Source: a virus. From it: a stretch of 64,000 nt of DNA. The notes under the pieces were generated by a model. It saw only the letters and a program-made list of their open reading frames with translations, made no database searches and was not told the DNA's origin. This document shows, in pieces, positions 42,359-50,717 of the stretch (positions are counted from its first letter, which is position 1; each line of letters begins with the position of its first letter). The DNA lies in IMG/VR virus record IMGVR_UViG_3300048839_001082, positions 1-64,000 of that record. One strand, given 5' to 3'. The position numbers and the translations under genes are program-made.

Positions 42359-42787
42359 ATGAGATTTATTACTGACGTTTCTCAAGTGTACCGTATGGCT
42401 GGTTTAGAACATGAGTGTCCAGTTACCTTCTCTGCGACTTCATTCCCACCATATGAGTACAATCTCAAAATCCCCAAAGCTGTTGGTAAACGCTTGATTG
42501 AAAGCTTTGAAGGAGTAACACTCTATCCTGGTCGAGATTTTTTGAATGATGATGGTGGATTTGCAATAATTCTCGATTCTAAAAAGGACCTTTCAGATTC
42601 GAGATTTGGATTGCCGGATCTTAATGTCGCTGAAGCTGTTCGATTGATAAATACCGAAAATAAAGAAAGATGGGCAAGTGTACTATTTATCACGAACAAT
42701 GAAACAGGCATTGAGTATGTCTTTAATATTGATCTCTTGAATGAAGAGCAATTGGTCCAGCTTCTTCATATGCACCAGGAAGATTGA
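42359..42787 (+). CDS. Hypothetical protein, 142 aa
   Basis: I start at the ATG 42359 with AGGA 6 bases upstream; an ATG at 42338 in frame would overlap the polymerase end without a site. The protein is mixed alpha/beta (MRFITDVSQVYRMAGLEHEC and FGLPDLNVAEAVRLINTENK) and unrecognised. The stop TGA overlaps the next start (TGATG). Confidence 0.65.
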   Translation: MRFITDVSQVYRMAGLEHECPVTFSATSFPPYEYNLKIPKAVGKRLIESFEGVTLYPGRDFLNDDGGFAIILDSKKDLSDSRFGLPDLNVAEAVRLINTENKERWASVLFITNNETGIEYVFNIDLLNEEQLVQLLHMHQED

Positions 42788-43020
42788 TGAACAAACTCAA
42801 CATCTTGTTTGAAGGATCTCAAGGCGTCCTCTTTTCAGTTTCTCCCGAACAATTGCCGGGGTTGTTATTGAATTGTCAATTCGTGAAGAAAGAATACGAT
42901 TATGAGTTACATAAATACGTATTCACGAAAGTTGATAAAGATACATCAATAAGCATTGTTCGTGAAGAGGATATGCCTTCTTCACCCCCAACGGAGATTC
43001 CCGTTGAATCTCCTTTTTAG
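42787..43020 (+). CDS. Hypothetical protein, 77 aa
   Basis: AGGAAG precedes the ATG. The protein is beta-rich at the start (NKLNILFEGSQGVLFSVSPE) and ends with a Pro/Ser/Glu tail (SSPPTEIPVESPF). No family is recognised. An 81-base gap with the CTGTT motif follows. Confidence 0.6.
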   Translation: MNKLNILFEGSQGVLFSVSPEQLPGLLLNCQFVKKEYDYELHKYVFTKVDKDTSISIVREEDMPSSPPTEIPVESPF

Positions 43021-43048
43021 ATCGTCAAAACAATTTCAGTTAAAATTG

Positions 43049-43063
43049 CTGTTGACTAAACCC
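43049..43063 (+). promoter_or_regulatory. Intergenic motif CTGTTNNNTWAACCC, copy 3
   Basis: CTGTTGACTAAACCC lies 39 bases before the SSB-like gene that heads the replication genes. It has A instead of T at the second position of the TWAACCC part. It overlaps TTGACT, so a sigma70 -35 alternative cannot be excluded. Confidence 0.42.
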
Positions 43064-43101
43064 TAAAGGGGACTTTCTATTTCAACATTTTAAGGTAAAT
43101 A

Positions 43102-43629
43102 ATGACAATTCTGAAAGACTGCCAATTGTGGTTCGTGAAGGCAAACCCTAAGTACCCTAATGATAAGTTTAATAAAAAGAATCCGACATGGGAATGTCAG
43201 ATTCGTACAGAAAGTAAAGAACAGAAGAAGCTTTGGGAAGATCTAAAGCTCGGCGTGAAGGCAGTCGTACCCGATGAAGGTGCTCCTTTCTACCGTGTTA
43301 ATTTACGTAAGAAGTCTATTAAAGAAGATGGAACACCTGCTTCTACAGTGATCACCGTCAGTGGAAAAATGGTTGACGGAAAGCTAGAGGAAGTCAATCC
43401 TGATTCTATTGGAAACGGCTCTATTGGTAATGTTAGAATCTTCCAATATGAGTATGAGAAGGAAGTAGGTGGTAAGGGTGTTGCTACAGTACTGATGGGT
43501 ATTCAAGTCACTAAGCACATTGTGTATAAGCCTAAGAAGAGAAGCGATGATTTCGGTGAAGCAGATACTGAGACCATCGGCGAATTCGATGAAGAGGCTG
43601 TGCCTGAAGATGACGACGTAAAATATTAA
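43102..43629 (+). CDS. Single-stranded DNA-binding protein, gp2.5-like
   Basis: The 175-residue protein has a beta-rich, basic body (KDCQLWFVKANPKYPNDKFN and VTKHIVYKPKKRSDD) of the kind seen in phage SSBs, and a long acidic C-terminal tail (GEFDEEAVPEDDDVKY) like T7 gp2.5. The tail recruits polymerase and helicase in that family. It lies directly before the DNA polymerase block. Sequence similarity to T7 gp2.5 itself is weak, so the call is on architecture and context. Confidence 0.72.
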   Translation: MTILKDCQLWFVKANPKYPNDKFNKKNPTWECQIRTESKEQKKLWEDLKLGVKAVVPDEGAPFYRVNLRKKSIKEDGTPASTVITVSGKMVDGKLEEVNPDSIGNGSIGNVRIFQYEYEKEVGGKGVATVLMGIQVTKHIVYKPKKRSDDFGEADTETIGEFDEEAVPEDDDVKY

Positions 43630-43634
43630 AAAGA

Positions 43635-43650
43635 GGGGACTTCGGTCCCC
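43635..43650 (+). terminator. TTCG-tetraloop hairpin after the SSB-like gene
   Basis: GGGGAC-TTCG-GTCCCC is a perfect 6-bp stem with a stable tetraloop, followed by TTAAAATTC rather than a T run. The same 16 bases recur at 56273-56288. It may be a weak terminator or an mRNA 3'-end stabiliser. Confidence 0.55.
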
Positions 43651-43671
43651 TTAAAATTCAAAAGGATAATT

Positions 43672-44211
43672 ATGACTGTTCCGTTGCAGAAAAAAGATCC
43701 ATTCGAGCGCTTTCGTGATCTTGAGAAATTTCCTGATGATAAAAAGAAAGATCCTACTGATAGATTTACTGATCATTACACAGACCATCTCGCGAAAGAT
43801 TATAGAACACAAGCGCCTATCGAAATGACTTCTGTTGATTTGGGAAATTGGGCAGCTGAAGACGATGCCGATAAACGTTTCAGCAATGCTCTGGCCCGTG
43901 ATAACAACGAAATGATCGAAAAAGACCTAATCGCGGCCGCCGTTAACCCTTCACACCACAAAGGATTTATTGATGACCTTCAATGGATTGATGTGATGTC
44001 ACGCATACCACGATATCGAAACAATCCTGAGGCTTTTAAAGGTGCCGTAGAACTTCAAATTCGAAAGTATCTGGATAGAAATGGTCGTAAAGATAACGAA
44101 CTCCAAGAGCTCCTCAAAGGGCTTTGGTACTACAAGTATCTTTGCGCTTATATAAAGAATGGCTGCAAACCCATTCGAGGTGATGACGTGGAGAGGATTC
44201 TAGCGAAATGA
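43672..44211 (+). CDS. DUF3310-containing protein
   Basis: The 179-residue protein has a charged, disordered first half and a C-terminal DUF3310-like region (AAVNPSHHKGFIDDLQWIDV, then AFKGAVELQIRKYLDRNGRK and LLKGLWYYKYL). DUF3310 occurs widely in phage replication modules, sometimes annotated as nucleotide kinase-like; the function is not established. The stop overlaps the DNA polymerase start (ATGA). Confidence 0.75.
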   Translation: MTVPLQKKDPFERFRDLEKFPDDKKKDPTDRFTDHYTDHLAKDYRTQAPIEMTSVDLGNWAAEDDADKRFSNALARDNNEMIEKDLIAAAVNPSHHKGFIDDLQWIDVMSRIPRYRNNPEAFKGAVELQIRKYLDRNGRKDNELQELLKGLWYYKYLCAYIKNGCKPIRGDDVERILAK

Positions 44212-46160
44212 GCTTCGAGAAGATTCTGTTTGACATAGAAACGGATGGATTGCTTGACACTTGCACACGTATGTGGATACTTCATGCCGTAGATCTGAAA
44301 ACGGGTGAAATGAAAGAGTATCTTGAAGGTGACCTGGGTTGGCAGGATCTTCTCAGCAATGCCAAGCATGTCATCGGCCATAATGTTATCGGGTTTGATT
44401 TACAGGCCTTAAAGAAACTATTCGATTTCGACTTAAAGAGTGATTGTCAAATTACCGACACGATGATCTTATCATTGGTCTTAAATTACAGAAGATTTGG
44501 TGATGACGGTCATAGTCTTGAGGCTTGGGGCAAGTTTCTAAAACAACCTAAACAAGAGCATGAAGATTGGACACAATTCTCAGAAGAAATGAGAACAAGA
44601 TGCCGTTCAGACGTTCAATTGAATATTAAGGTTTATGAAATTGTCAGAAAAGAGTTGGTTGCATTATCAACTAAAGCCCCTCAGATAATTCATTATTTAG
44701 ATGCCGAACATTACACAGCTGAATGGTGCGCTCAAGCCGAAAGAGAGGGTTGGCCGTTCGATATGGAAAAGGCATCCATTCTTCAGCCAAAGCTTGAAGC
44801 TTCAGTACAATTAGCATATGAAGCACTATCCGCAAAACTGGGAACTAAAACAGTCGCCATCGATAAGAAGAATGGAGAAGTACTTCCTAAAAAACCAAAG
44901 TGGACTAAAGACGGTTTCTATGATGCGCATACTTGTCGATGGTTTGATATAGAACCACCTTCAGGTTTTGAAGGTGAAGAAAGAATGGTTTTAGGGCCAT
45001 ACTCTCGTATTAAGTTTGAACCGTTGTCTCTAGATTCTGTTACCGATGTAAAAATCTTTCTTAATAGAAATGGATGGAAGCCTACTCAATGGAATTACAA
45101 AACTGAATTCGATGATGAAACCGGAAGATACAAGAGAATAAAGACATCTCCCAAAATCACTGAGGATTCTTTGGAGTTTCTTGGTGGTGATGGTAAACTC
45201 TATTCGGATTTTGCGGTAGCAAGATCCAGATTGAGTATTTTAAAAACATGGATTGAAGCGGCTAAAAAAGATGGAAAAGTACATGGTGGCGCTTTCCCCA
45301 TTGGGACTCCTAGTTTCCGTGCAAGGCATAGCATTATCGTTAATGTTACTAGTGTTGATAGCGCGTGGGGAAAAGAAATGCGCGAACTCTTCACTTGTAA
45401 ACCCGGCTGGAGACTTGTGGGTTGTGACAGCTCAGGTAACCAAGCTCGAGGACTTGCGCATTATCTTAAAGATGCTGCGTACATTGACACTTTACTCCAT
45501 GGCGATGTTCATCGTGTTAACGCTAGGATTCTTGATTCAGTTCTTTTGGGAATGGGTATTGCCTGGGATGAATGGCTAGTCGAGCAGGGAATGACTGCCG
45601 ATGAAAAGCATACTCTCGAAGAGAATATCCTGGCAAGACAAAGAAGTAATGCCAAAAGAATTCTATATGCTTTCTTATTTGGAGCTTCCGGTGAAAAACT
45701 GTGGAGTTACGTCTTCGGTGTATTTAATAAGAGAAAAGGAAGTGAATTAAAAACAGGATTCATGAAAGCTGTTCCTGGATTTGAAGCACTAATCACCAAA
45801 CTAAACGATATCTTCAATAAGACTAAAAGAACGGGAGATGGCTACATACCGTCCATCACCGGTGCCAGAATATATGTGGATTCCCCACACAAGCTTTTAG
45901 TGTATTTATTGCAAGCCACTGAAAAAGCCACTTGCGCAGCTGCCTTAATGCTCACGGTCAAAGAGCTCAGAAAAAGAAATATTCCTTATACTCCTTGTAT
46001 TTTTATGCATGATGAAATTCAATTCCAAGTGCCTGAAGAGTATGCGGAAGAAGTGGGTAAGATCGGTAAGTTGGCCTTTAAAGAAGGTCCCAAGTTGTTC
46101 AACATTCAGATAATGGATGGTGAATATAAGATCGGTAATAATTGGTTTGAGACACATTGA
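44208..46160 (+). CDS. T7-like family A DNA polymerase with 3'-5' exonuclease
   Basis: The 650-residue protein has exo motifs DIETDG (D9, E11), IGHNVIGFDLQALK and a late RSDVQLNIKVY. Polymerase motif A is GCDSSGNQARGLAHYL (D407), motif B RSNAKRILYAFLFGASG with a Tyr four residues after the Lys as in T7, and motif C MHDEIQFQV (D602, E603). Length is close to T7 gp5 (704). One oddity: the conserved motif-A Glu, the steric gate against ribonucleotides, is Gln (Q412). It replicates the phage genome with the primase-helicase and SSB. Confidence 0.94.
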   Translation: MSFEKILFDIETDGLLDTCTRMWILHAVDLKTGEMKEYLEGDLGWQDLLSNAKHVIGHNVIGFDLQALKKLFDFDLKSDCQITDTMILSLVLNYRRFGDDGHSLEAWGKFLKQPKQEHEDWTQFSEEMRTRCRSDVQLNIKVYEIVRKELVALSTKAPQIIHYLDAEHYTAEWCAQAEREGWPFDMEKASILQPKLEASVQLAYEALSAKLGTKTVAIDKKNGEVLPKKPKWTKDGFYDAHTCRWFDIEPPSGFEGEERMVLGPYSRIKFEPLSLDSVTDVKIFLNRNGWKPTQWNYKTEFDDETGRYKRIKTSPKITEDSLEFLGGDGKLYSDFAVARSRLSILKTWIEAAKKDGKVHGGAFPIGTPSFRARHSIIVNVTSVDSAWGKEMRELFTCKPGWRLVGCDSSGNQARGLAHYLKDAAYIDTLLHGDVHRVNARILDSVLLGMGIAWDEWLVEQGMTADEKHTLEENILARQRSNAKRILYAFLFGASGEKLWSYVFGVFNKRKGSELKTGFMKAVPGFEALITKLNDIFNKTKRTGDGYIPSITGARIYVDSPHKLLVYLLQATEKATCAAALMLTVKELRKRNIPYTPCIFMHDEIQFQVPEEYAEEVGKIGKLAFKEGPKLFNIQIMDGEYKIGNNWFETH

Positions 46161-46342
46161 CCATGCCTATTGAAATTAAAATTTTTATTACATGTTTGAT
46201 TGTTTGGGTAGGCTCAATGATCACAATCATTGAAATTAGACCGGACTCTTATACTTTCATAGATATTATTTTGAAAATTTGTTTTAGTGGAAGTTTATTT
46301 ATTATGGCAGCTACAATATTATACAGTATTTGGAGATTTTAA
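46157..46342 (+). CDS. Small membrane protein, 61 aa
   Basis: The start overlaps the polymerase stop region. Two transmembrane segments (IKIFITCLIVWVGSMITIIE and FIDIILKICFSGSLFIMAAT) with little else. No family is recognised. The ATG of the next gene overlaps its stop (TAATG). Confidence 0.55.
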   Translation: MTMPIEIKIFITCLIVWVGSMITIIEIRPDSYTFIDIILKICFSGSLFIMAATILYSIWRF

Positions 46343-46566
46343 TGGCTGAAATGAAACAATATGGAATTACGGTTAAGTTCAATGAAAGAGGTTATTGGTC
46401 GAAACCTTATACATACAAGTCCATTGTCACATATGAAAAGAACGATATCGTAGTGGTTCCCACAGGTACATTTTATTCAGTGGGCAAAGTTCTTTCATGT
46501 GAAGAGAACTATCAATTCGATCCTAAGATTAACTATAAACACATTCATTCAAAGGTAATCCTGTGA
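46342..46566 (+). CDS. Hypothetical protein, 74 aa
   Basis: GGAG lies 7 bases before the ATG at 46342; the TTG at 46330 is within the previous gene. The protein is aromatic and beta-rich (KQYGITVKFNERGYWSKPYT). No family is recognised. Confidence 0.6.
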   Translation: MAEMKQYGITVKFNERGYWSKPYTYKSIVTYEKNDIVVVPTGTFYSVGKVLSCEENYQFDPKINYKHIHSKVIL

Positions 46567-46778
46567 AAACATTCGCTATCTCCTGGTTGCGATTTGTTGA
46601 TGGTGAAATCCACATGGCCGAGTTCGAAGCGCATTCTTTATATGAAGCTATTTGTGAAGCTTTCTTCAGAGCGACGGATACGAAGTATGAAGGCATTCCA
46701 ACAGCTGAAGATGTGATAGATGCAGGATATGACGATCATGAAACTGCTCTCGGAGCTATTCAAATAGGTGGAATTTAA
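46563..46778 (+). CDS. Hypothetical protein with GTG start, 71 aa
   Basis: AAAGG lies 6 bases before a GTG that overlaps the upstream stop (GTGA). The protein (KTFAISWLRFVDGEIHMAEF) is acidic and mixed alpha/beta. No family is recognised. The stop overlaps the next start. Confidence 0.6.
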   Translation: MKTFAISWLRFVDGEIHMAEFEAHSLYEAICEAFFRATDTKYEGIPTAEDVIDAGYDDHETALGAIQIGGI

Positions 46779-47035
46779 TGACTATCAATTTTGGTGAGCT
46801 GTTAATCGAAGCAGTCGGTGATATTGAAGCTCATTATGATAAGCCTGAAATTCTTCCGGTTTCTATAATTGATATAGAACGCACTGATCAAACATTTGAC
46901 ATGAATCACCATATGTCAGACCCTTGTCCTGAATGTGGAGGTTTTAATATGCTATTAGGGGATTGGGTTTGCTACGGCACATGCCACGTATGTTTTGAAA
47001 AACGTATGGATGAAGATGACATTAGCAATTATTGA
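46778..47035 (+). CDS. Small protein with four-cysteine zinc motif, 85 aa
   Basis: The C-terminal half has CPECGG, then CYGTCHVC, a likely four-Cys zinc knuckle. The N-terminus is acidic and helical. Such ribbons bind nucleic acid or protein partners. It overlaps the exonuclease start by 20 bases. No family is recognised. Confidence 0.65.
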   Translation: MTINFGELLIEAVGDIEAHYDKPEILPVSIIDIERTDQTFDMNHHMSDPCPECGGFNMLLGDWVCYGTCHVCFEKRMDEDDISNY

Positions 47036-47846
47036 TGGCGATGTCCTCGCATATCAGGCCTGCTACTCTATATGGGAAGACCGTCTCAAGGCCGCAGGTC
47101 GAATTCGCGATGAAATGATTTTAATCGCGTTGGATGAAGATGGCCATAAAGCACCAATAGAGTTCACTAAAGAAGAAGAAAGAAAAGCGCTTGAAAAAGC
47201 TTGGAAGTATTTTGTTTTTCTTCATCAAAATTTAATGGATAAACTTTATTGTGAAGATTATCTCATGGCCGTGAAGGGTCCTAACAACTTTCGTAATTTA
47301 CTTTATCCTGATTATAAGCTCAATCGCCATTCTGATCCTACTAAACGTAATATCTTTGTCCCTATCATTAGATCTCTTGCAGTGGCTGAAGGATTCGCCG
47401 TTGATTCCGATGGTCGTGAAGCGGATGATTTAATGCGAATTTGGGCCGAGCAAGCCATGGAATCTGGTGATGATTTTATTATCGCAACGATTGATAAAGA
47501 CTTAAAGTGTATTCCAGGTAAACACTACTTGATGAATAAAGAAATATTTTTTGAAGTTTCTAAAGAAGAGGCTCGAAAACATTATTATGAACAATTGCTT
47601 AAAGGGGATCCTACAGATCACATTCCAGGTGTACCTAAAATTGGAAATGTTAAAGCAGAGAAATTAATCAAGCCTTGCAAGAATGAAGAAGAAATGCAAG
47701 AAGTAGTCGTGAATGCATATATTGAAGCATATGGAGAAGAATGGTATAGTTACTTTTTATCTAATGCCAAAATGATTCATTTACAAAAAGACCCTAATGA
47801 TTATTTTAAGGCTTCTGATTGGCCTGTCTTATTGGAGTTGAGATGA
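47016..47846 (+). CDS. 5'-3' exonuclease (FEN1/T4 RNase H-type)
   Basis: The 276-residue protein starts MTLAIIDGDVLAYQACY, the first metal-binding Asp block of the family. SDGREADDLMRIWAEQA and IATIDKDLKCIPGKHY follow as the acidic clusters, then the helix-3-turn motif DPTDHIPGVPKIGNVKAEKL. It should remove RNA primers or degrade 5' ends, as T7 gp6 or T4 RNase H do. Start: ATG 47016 with TGGA upstream; an ATG at 47010 is also possible. Confidence 0.88.
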   Translation: MTLAIIDGDVLAYQACYSIWEDRLKAAGRIRDEMILIALDEDGHKAPIEFTKEEERKALEKAWKYFVFLHQNLMDKLYCEDYLMAVKGPNNFRNLLYPDYKLNRHSDPTKRNIFVPIIRSLAVAEGFAVDSDGREADDLMRIWAEQAMESGDDFIIATIDKDLKCIPGKHYLMNKEIFFEVSKEEARKHYYEQLLKGDPTDHIPGVPKIGNVKAEKLIKPCKNEEEMQEVVVNAYIEAYGEEWYSYFLSNAKMIHLQKDPNDYFKASDWPVLLELR

Positions 47847-48490
47847 AATTAGAATGGCAAAATGCGCCCGTGAAAACGCAGTGGGGTGACTGTATGAGAG
47901 AATGTCTTGTTGAATTAGACAAAGATTCAACATTGCGACTTTTCGCGGATGTTGATGATTTGCACAAAGTGGAAAGTGCGCTCTTACGCGAACTGCTGGA
48001 CGAGCCGGTGCAGGAGTCAAGCCCACTCGCGGGCACGATGGCAGAGCAATTCCTGCAAGTCGTCGCCAGCATCTGGCACGATCACCCGGACTATTCGATC
48101 CGGCAGACGCTGGACGCGCTCAATGCGAAGTTTCCTGCAGAGCCGGTGCAGGACACGCCGCCGCAGCGTCCACCCACACCTGTAGGCTGGAGTGATACGG
48201 ACTGGCTGGCTCACCTATCGACCATGCCGCCGATTGCATACGCGCTACGCGACACCCTATACGGCACCAGCAAAGCCGGCGTGCTGCGTTTCTGCGCCGC
48301 CAACGAGCCGGGTGCGTTTGCTGTCTACACCCACCCACCGCAGCAGCGCAAGCCGCTGACGGATGACGAAGCACTCGCGCTTATCCGCGCCACGCCGCAA
48401 GAGGACGTTACTCAAGAAGGATGGATTCGCAGGCAGCGTCTTTCCTGGGTTCGCGCCATCGAGCGTGCCATCACAGGAGAGCCAACATGA
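47843..48490 (+). CDS. GC-rich accessory protein with GEPT C-terminus (cassette 1)
   Basis: GGAG precedes an ATG that overlaps the exonuclease stop. The 215-residue protein begins with AT-rich codons (KLEWQNAPVKTQWGDCMREC), then switches to GC-rich codons from about residue 45, with Pro-rich linkers around PVQDTPPQRPPTPVGW and YTHPPQQRKPLTDDEA. It ends AIERAITGEPT. The composition change inside one gene suggests a fused, imported cassette. It resembles Ea-type accessory proteins of lambdoid phages in texture; function unknown. Confidence 0.7.
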   Translation: MKLEWQNAPVKTQWGDCMRECLVELDKDSTLRLFADVDDLHKVESALLRELLDEPVQESSPLAGTMAEQFLQVVASIWHDHPDYSIRQTLDALNAKFPAEPVQDTPPQRPPTPVGWSDTDWLAHLSTMPPIAYALRDTLYGTSKAGVLRFCAANEPGAFAVYTHPPQQRKPLTDDEALALIRATPQEDVTQEGWIRRQRLSWVRAIERAITGEPT

Positions 48491-48849
48491 ACGACCTCAT
48501 CAGCAGACTGCGAGCCCTGTCGCGCCACGAGCACGACGACCTCACGATTGGGGATGAGGCGGTGGATGAAATCAAGCGGCTGCGGGTCGATCATGCCGCT
48601 GCGATGGCGGCAATGTGGAAGCGAGTCGCTGAGCTGAAGCAACTGTCGAACGATCGCTGGCGCGAGAACGAACGCTTGCAGGCCCTCAACAGCAGCCTCA
48701 CCCGTAAGGCGAACGCTTACCTCATCGAGAACGCACGGCTGGCAGAAGAGAACACACGCATGCGTAGTGTGCTTGGCGAGATCGAGTGGAGCAACGACAC
48801 CACATGGCAGTCCGAGGCCGCACGCGCAGCCCTGAAGGAGACGCCATGA
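48487..48849 (+). CDS. GC-rich coiled-coil accessory protein (cassette 2)
   Basis: The ATG follows the AGGAG that also encodes the previous protein's GEP end. The 120-residue protein is a long coiled coil (DEAVDEIKRLRVDHAAAMAA and ENARLAEENTRMRSVLGEIE), like Ead/Ea22-type phage proteins. Codons are very GC-rich. The stop overlaps the next start (ATGA), and AAGGAG inside its end serves the next gene. Confidence 0.7.
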   Translation: MNDLISRLRALSRHEHDDLTIGDEAVDEIKRLRVDHAAAMAAMWKRVAELKQLSNDRWRENERLQALNSSLTRKANAYLIENARLAEENTRMRSVLGEIEWSNDTTWQSEAARAALKETP

Positions 48850-49508
48850 CCCCCACCCAACGCGCCGCCGCGAAGCGGCTGGCAAAAGAACTTGCCAGTG
48901 TTCACCCACTGCACCCTTACGCGCAGATGTGTGGAAGTGCCGCCGCCCTCCTGCGCGAACTGGCCGCAGAGCCGGATGACGTACCTGAGTTAGTGAAGGT
49001 ACGCCGTCAACTATTTGCCGCAGAGCCGGTGGTGACTGAATGCGCTGACAACGACTCACCGTGGCTGGTCTGCAAGACGTGCGCAGCGGCGGGGAAGTGC
49101 GTGAAGGAAGCAGAGCAGGTGCAGAAGCCGGTGGCGTGGGGGGTTTTTGTAGATGACGAGTTGTTCAAGCCGTTTAACTGCAAAGACGAGGCTGTGGACT
49201 GGTTCCAAGCACAATACAACCACGGATCGCGGTACGATTATTTGGTTCTTCCGCTCTACGCCGCACCGCAGCAGCCCATGCACTGCCCAAAGGACGGCGG
49301 AGAGTGCGGTGCCGGAGGGTACTGCCGGCCGGAGCCGGTGCAGCGCAAGCCGTCGATTGAACCATTTGTTGTGAGGCATTACGCTTTTGACGAACGGTCA
49401 AGCATCAAGGGCAACGGTTTCGACGGCCTAGCGATTGGCGAAGACCGCGAGGAGGCTGAATGCTTTATCAAGTTTGTGAATGCCGCAATCAAGGGAGAGC
49501 CGACATGA
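48846..49508 (+). CDS. GC-rich accessory protein with GEPT C-terminus (cassette 3)
   Basis: AAGGAG lies 6 bases before the ATG. The 220-residue protein has the PVAWGVFVDDELFKPF and YDYLVLPLYAAPQQPM blocks typical of modular phage Ea/DUF551-type proteins, a cysteine-rich central part (CKTCAAAGKC and CPKDGGECGAGGYC), and ends NAAIKGEPT. It is built of pieces separated by EPVQ/EPVV linkers, fitting assembly by recombination. Function unknown. Confidence 0.7.
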   Translation: MTPTQRAAAKRLAKELASVHPLHPYAQMCGSAAALLRELAAEPDDVPELVKVRRQLFAAEPVVTECADNDSPWLVCKTCAAAGKCVKEAEQVQKPVAWGVFVDDELFKPFNCKDEAVDWFQAQYNHGSRYDYLVLPLYAAPQQPMHCPKDGGECGAGGYCRPEPVQRKPSIEPFVVRHYAFDERSSIKGNGFDGLAIGEDREEAECFIKFVNAAIKGEPT

Positions 49509-49708
49509 GTGATTACTTTGAGGGATTGAAACTGGCGCAGCGCATTGGCGTGCCATGCAGAAACTGCGCAACCTCAAGCATCTGGTGCGAGCGATGCGCT
49601 CAAAAGTGGCGCAAGGCGTGTGAAGACACAGCAAGACAAGTGTCTCCACCAAACGCGGCCCACATGCCTGACGCCATCGAGCGCGCCATCACAGGAGAGC
49701 CGACATGA
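49505..49708 (+). CDS. GC-rich small zinc-knuckle protein with GEPT C-terminus (cassette 4)
   Basis: The ATG follows the shared GGGAGAGCCGACATG junction. The 67-residue protein has CRNCATSSIWCERC, a likely four-Cys zinc knuckle, and ends DAIERAITGEPT exactly like cassette 1. Its end again provides AGGAG for the next gene. Confidence 0.7.
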   Translation: MSDYFEGLKLAQRIGVPCRNCATSSIWCERCAQKWRKACEDTARQVSPPNAAHMPDAIERAITGEPT

Positions 49709-49956
49709 AATTTAATGCGTTATTTGGTTTAGGCGAAATCGTCTGTACGCATCAGCGTGAGACAGTTAATGGTGTGTACCCCGACATGATACTGAAGGTG
49801 GTCGCCATTCAATTTGAGTTAAATGGATCGGTGATGTATTTGTGTCGCAATGCAATATCTGGTAATATTATCGTGTGTGGAGAGAATGAGCTGATCGGCG
49901 ATCCGGCATTTGACCAAGAGGCTGGCAAGTATCCACAGGAAACAAATGAAATTTGA
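49705..49956 (+). CDS. Hypothetical protein, 83 aa
   Basis: It uses the AGGAG embedded in the GEPT junction. Codons are AT-rich again, marking the end of the island. The protein is beta-rich (LFGLGEIVCTHQRETVNGVY). No family is recognised. Confidence 0.65.
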   Translation: MKFNALFGLGEIVCTHQRETVNGVYPDMILKVVAIQFELNGSVMYLCRNAISGNIIVCGENELIGDPAFDQEAGKYPQETNEI

Positions 49957-50500
49957 AGGCAAATTACCGAAAGACTTCGAATCCGTGAAAGAGGCCAAGA
50001 AAGTCGCGATTCATCAATTATCGTATTACAACAAAATGATGAATCAAAAAATAATGGGGAGTTCCATAGCTTCAAATGGCCATTGGCAATTTCCTGAAGA
50101 AATGGGGCCACCATTCGTGGGCTTTATTTATGCGCTTTATGACCCTGTTTTGCATCGCGCCTATTTAGGAAAGAAGGCCTATTTAGGTACAGGTGTTAAA
50201 AATCGCGGCAAAGACAGTGGGTGGCGTAATTATGTATCTTCTTCAAATCTATTAAAAGAATTATTTCAGCATCGACCGGTGAGTGAATTTGAATTTATAT
50301 GTATTGAGCAATACAAAACCAAAGGTACCTTATCATACGCTGAAACATGGTCGTTGTGCATGGCTGAGGCACCAACAAGTAAACTTTTCTACAATACACG
50401 AATAGAGTCAGTTTCTTGGTCAGTTAAAGAGCCGATATCTGAAAGACATAAAGAAAGATTATCAATGATAATAAAGATAGTGAAAGAAAATAATGAGTAA
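49946..50500 (+). CDS. SegE-like GIY-YIG endonuclease
   Basis: AGGAAA precedes the ATG at 49946. The 184-residue protein has FVGFIYALYD, RAYLGKKAYLG, GWRNYVSSSNLLKEL and LSYAETWSL, the order of blocks in SegE-type GIY-YIG nucleases (Y-x-GKK, W-x-x-Y-x-x-SS, Y-x-E). These make breaks in DNA and often spread with phage genomes. It may be a free-standing homing enzyme or a recombination nuclease. It lies just outside the GC-rich island. Confidence 0.68.
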   Translation: MKFEGKLPKDFESVKEAKKVAIHQLSYYNKMMNQKIMGSSIASNGHWQFPEEMGPPFVGFIYALYDPVLHRAYLGKKAYLGTGVKNRGKDSGWRNYVSSSNLLKELFQHRPVSEFEFICIEQYKTKGTLSYAETWSLCMAEAPTSKLFYNTRIESVSWSVKEPISERHKERLSMIIKIVKENNE

Positions 50501-50717
50501 AATTTTAGCCGCATTGTCGGTGTTATCCGCATTTTCCGCATTGCTTTACGGTAGTTTCATTTTGATATCTAAGACGGTCCCTTTGGAAAGTGTTGATTAT
50601 ATCTTACTAGGGATTACATTTATGATCGGAGGCAAGGTTTTTATCAGCTTCACTGAAACCTCCAAGGACAAATCCAGCGATGGGAACGATAGTAGCCAAG
50701 AACAGACCTTGCCTTGA
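50493..50717 (+). CDS. Small membrane protein, 74 aa
   Basis: Two transmembrane segments (ILAALSVLSAFSALLYGSFI and SVDYILLGITFMIGGKVFIS) are followed by a polar tail (DKSSDGNDSSQEQTLP). The coding end overlaps the primase-helicase start by 38 bases. No family is recognised. Confidence 0.6.
   Translation: MSKILAALSVLSAFSALLYGSFILISKTVPLESVDYILLGITFMIGGKVFISFTETSKDKSSDGNDSSQEQTLP

Noticed and set aside
48363-49401. Several overlapping frames of 60-215 codons in the GC-rich island, both strands
   Set aside because: GC-rich DNA leaves many frames open. Only the four frames linked by AGGAG-ATG junctions have start signals and continuous organisation.
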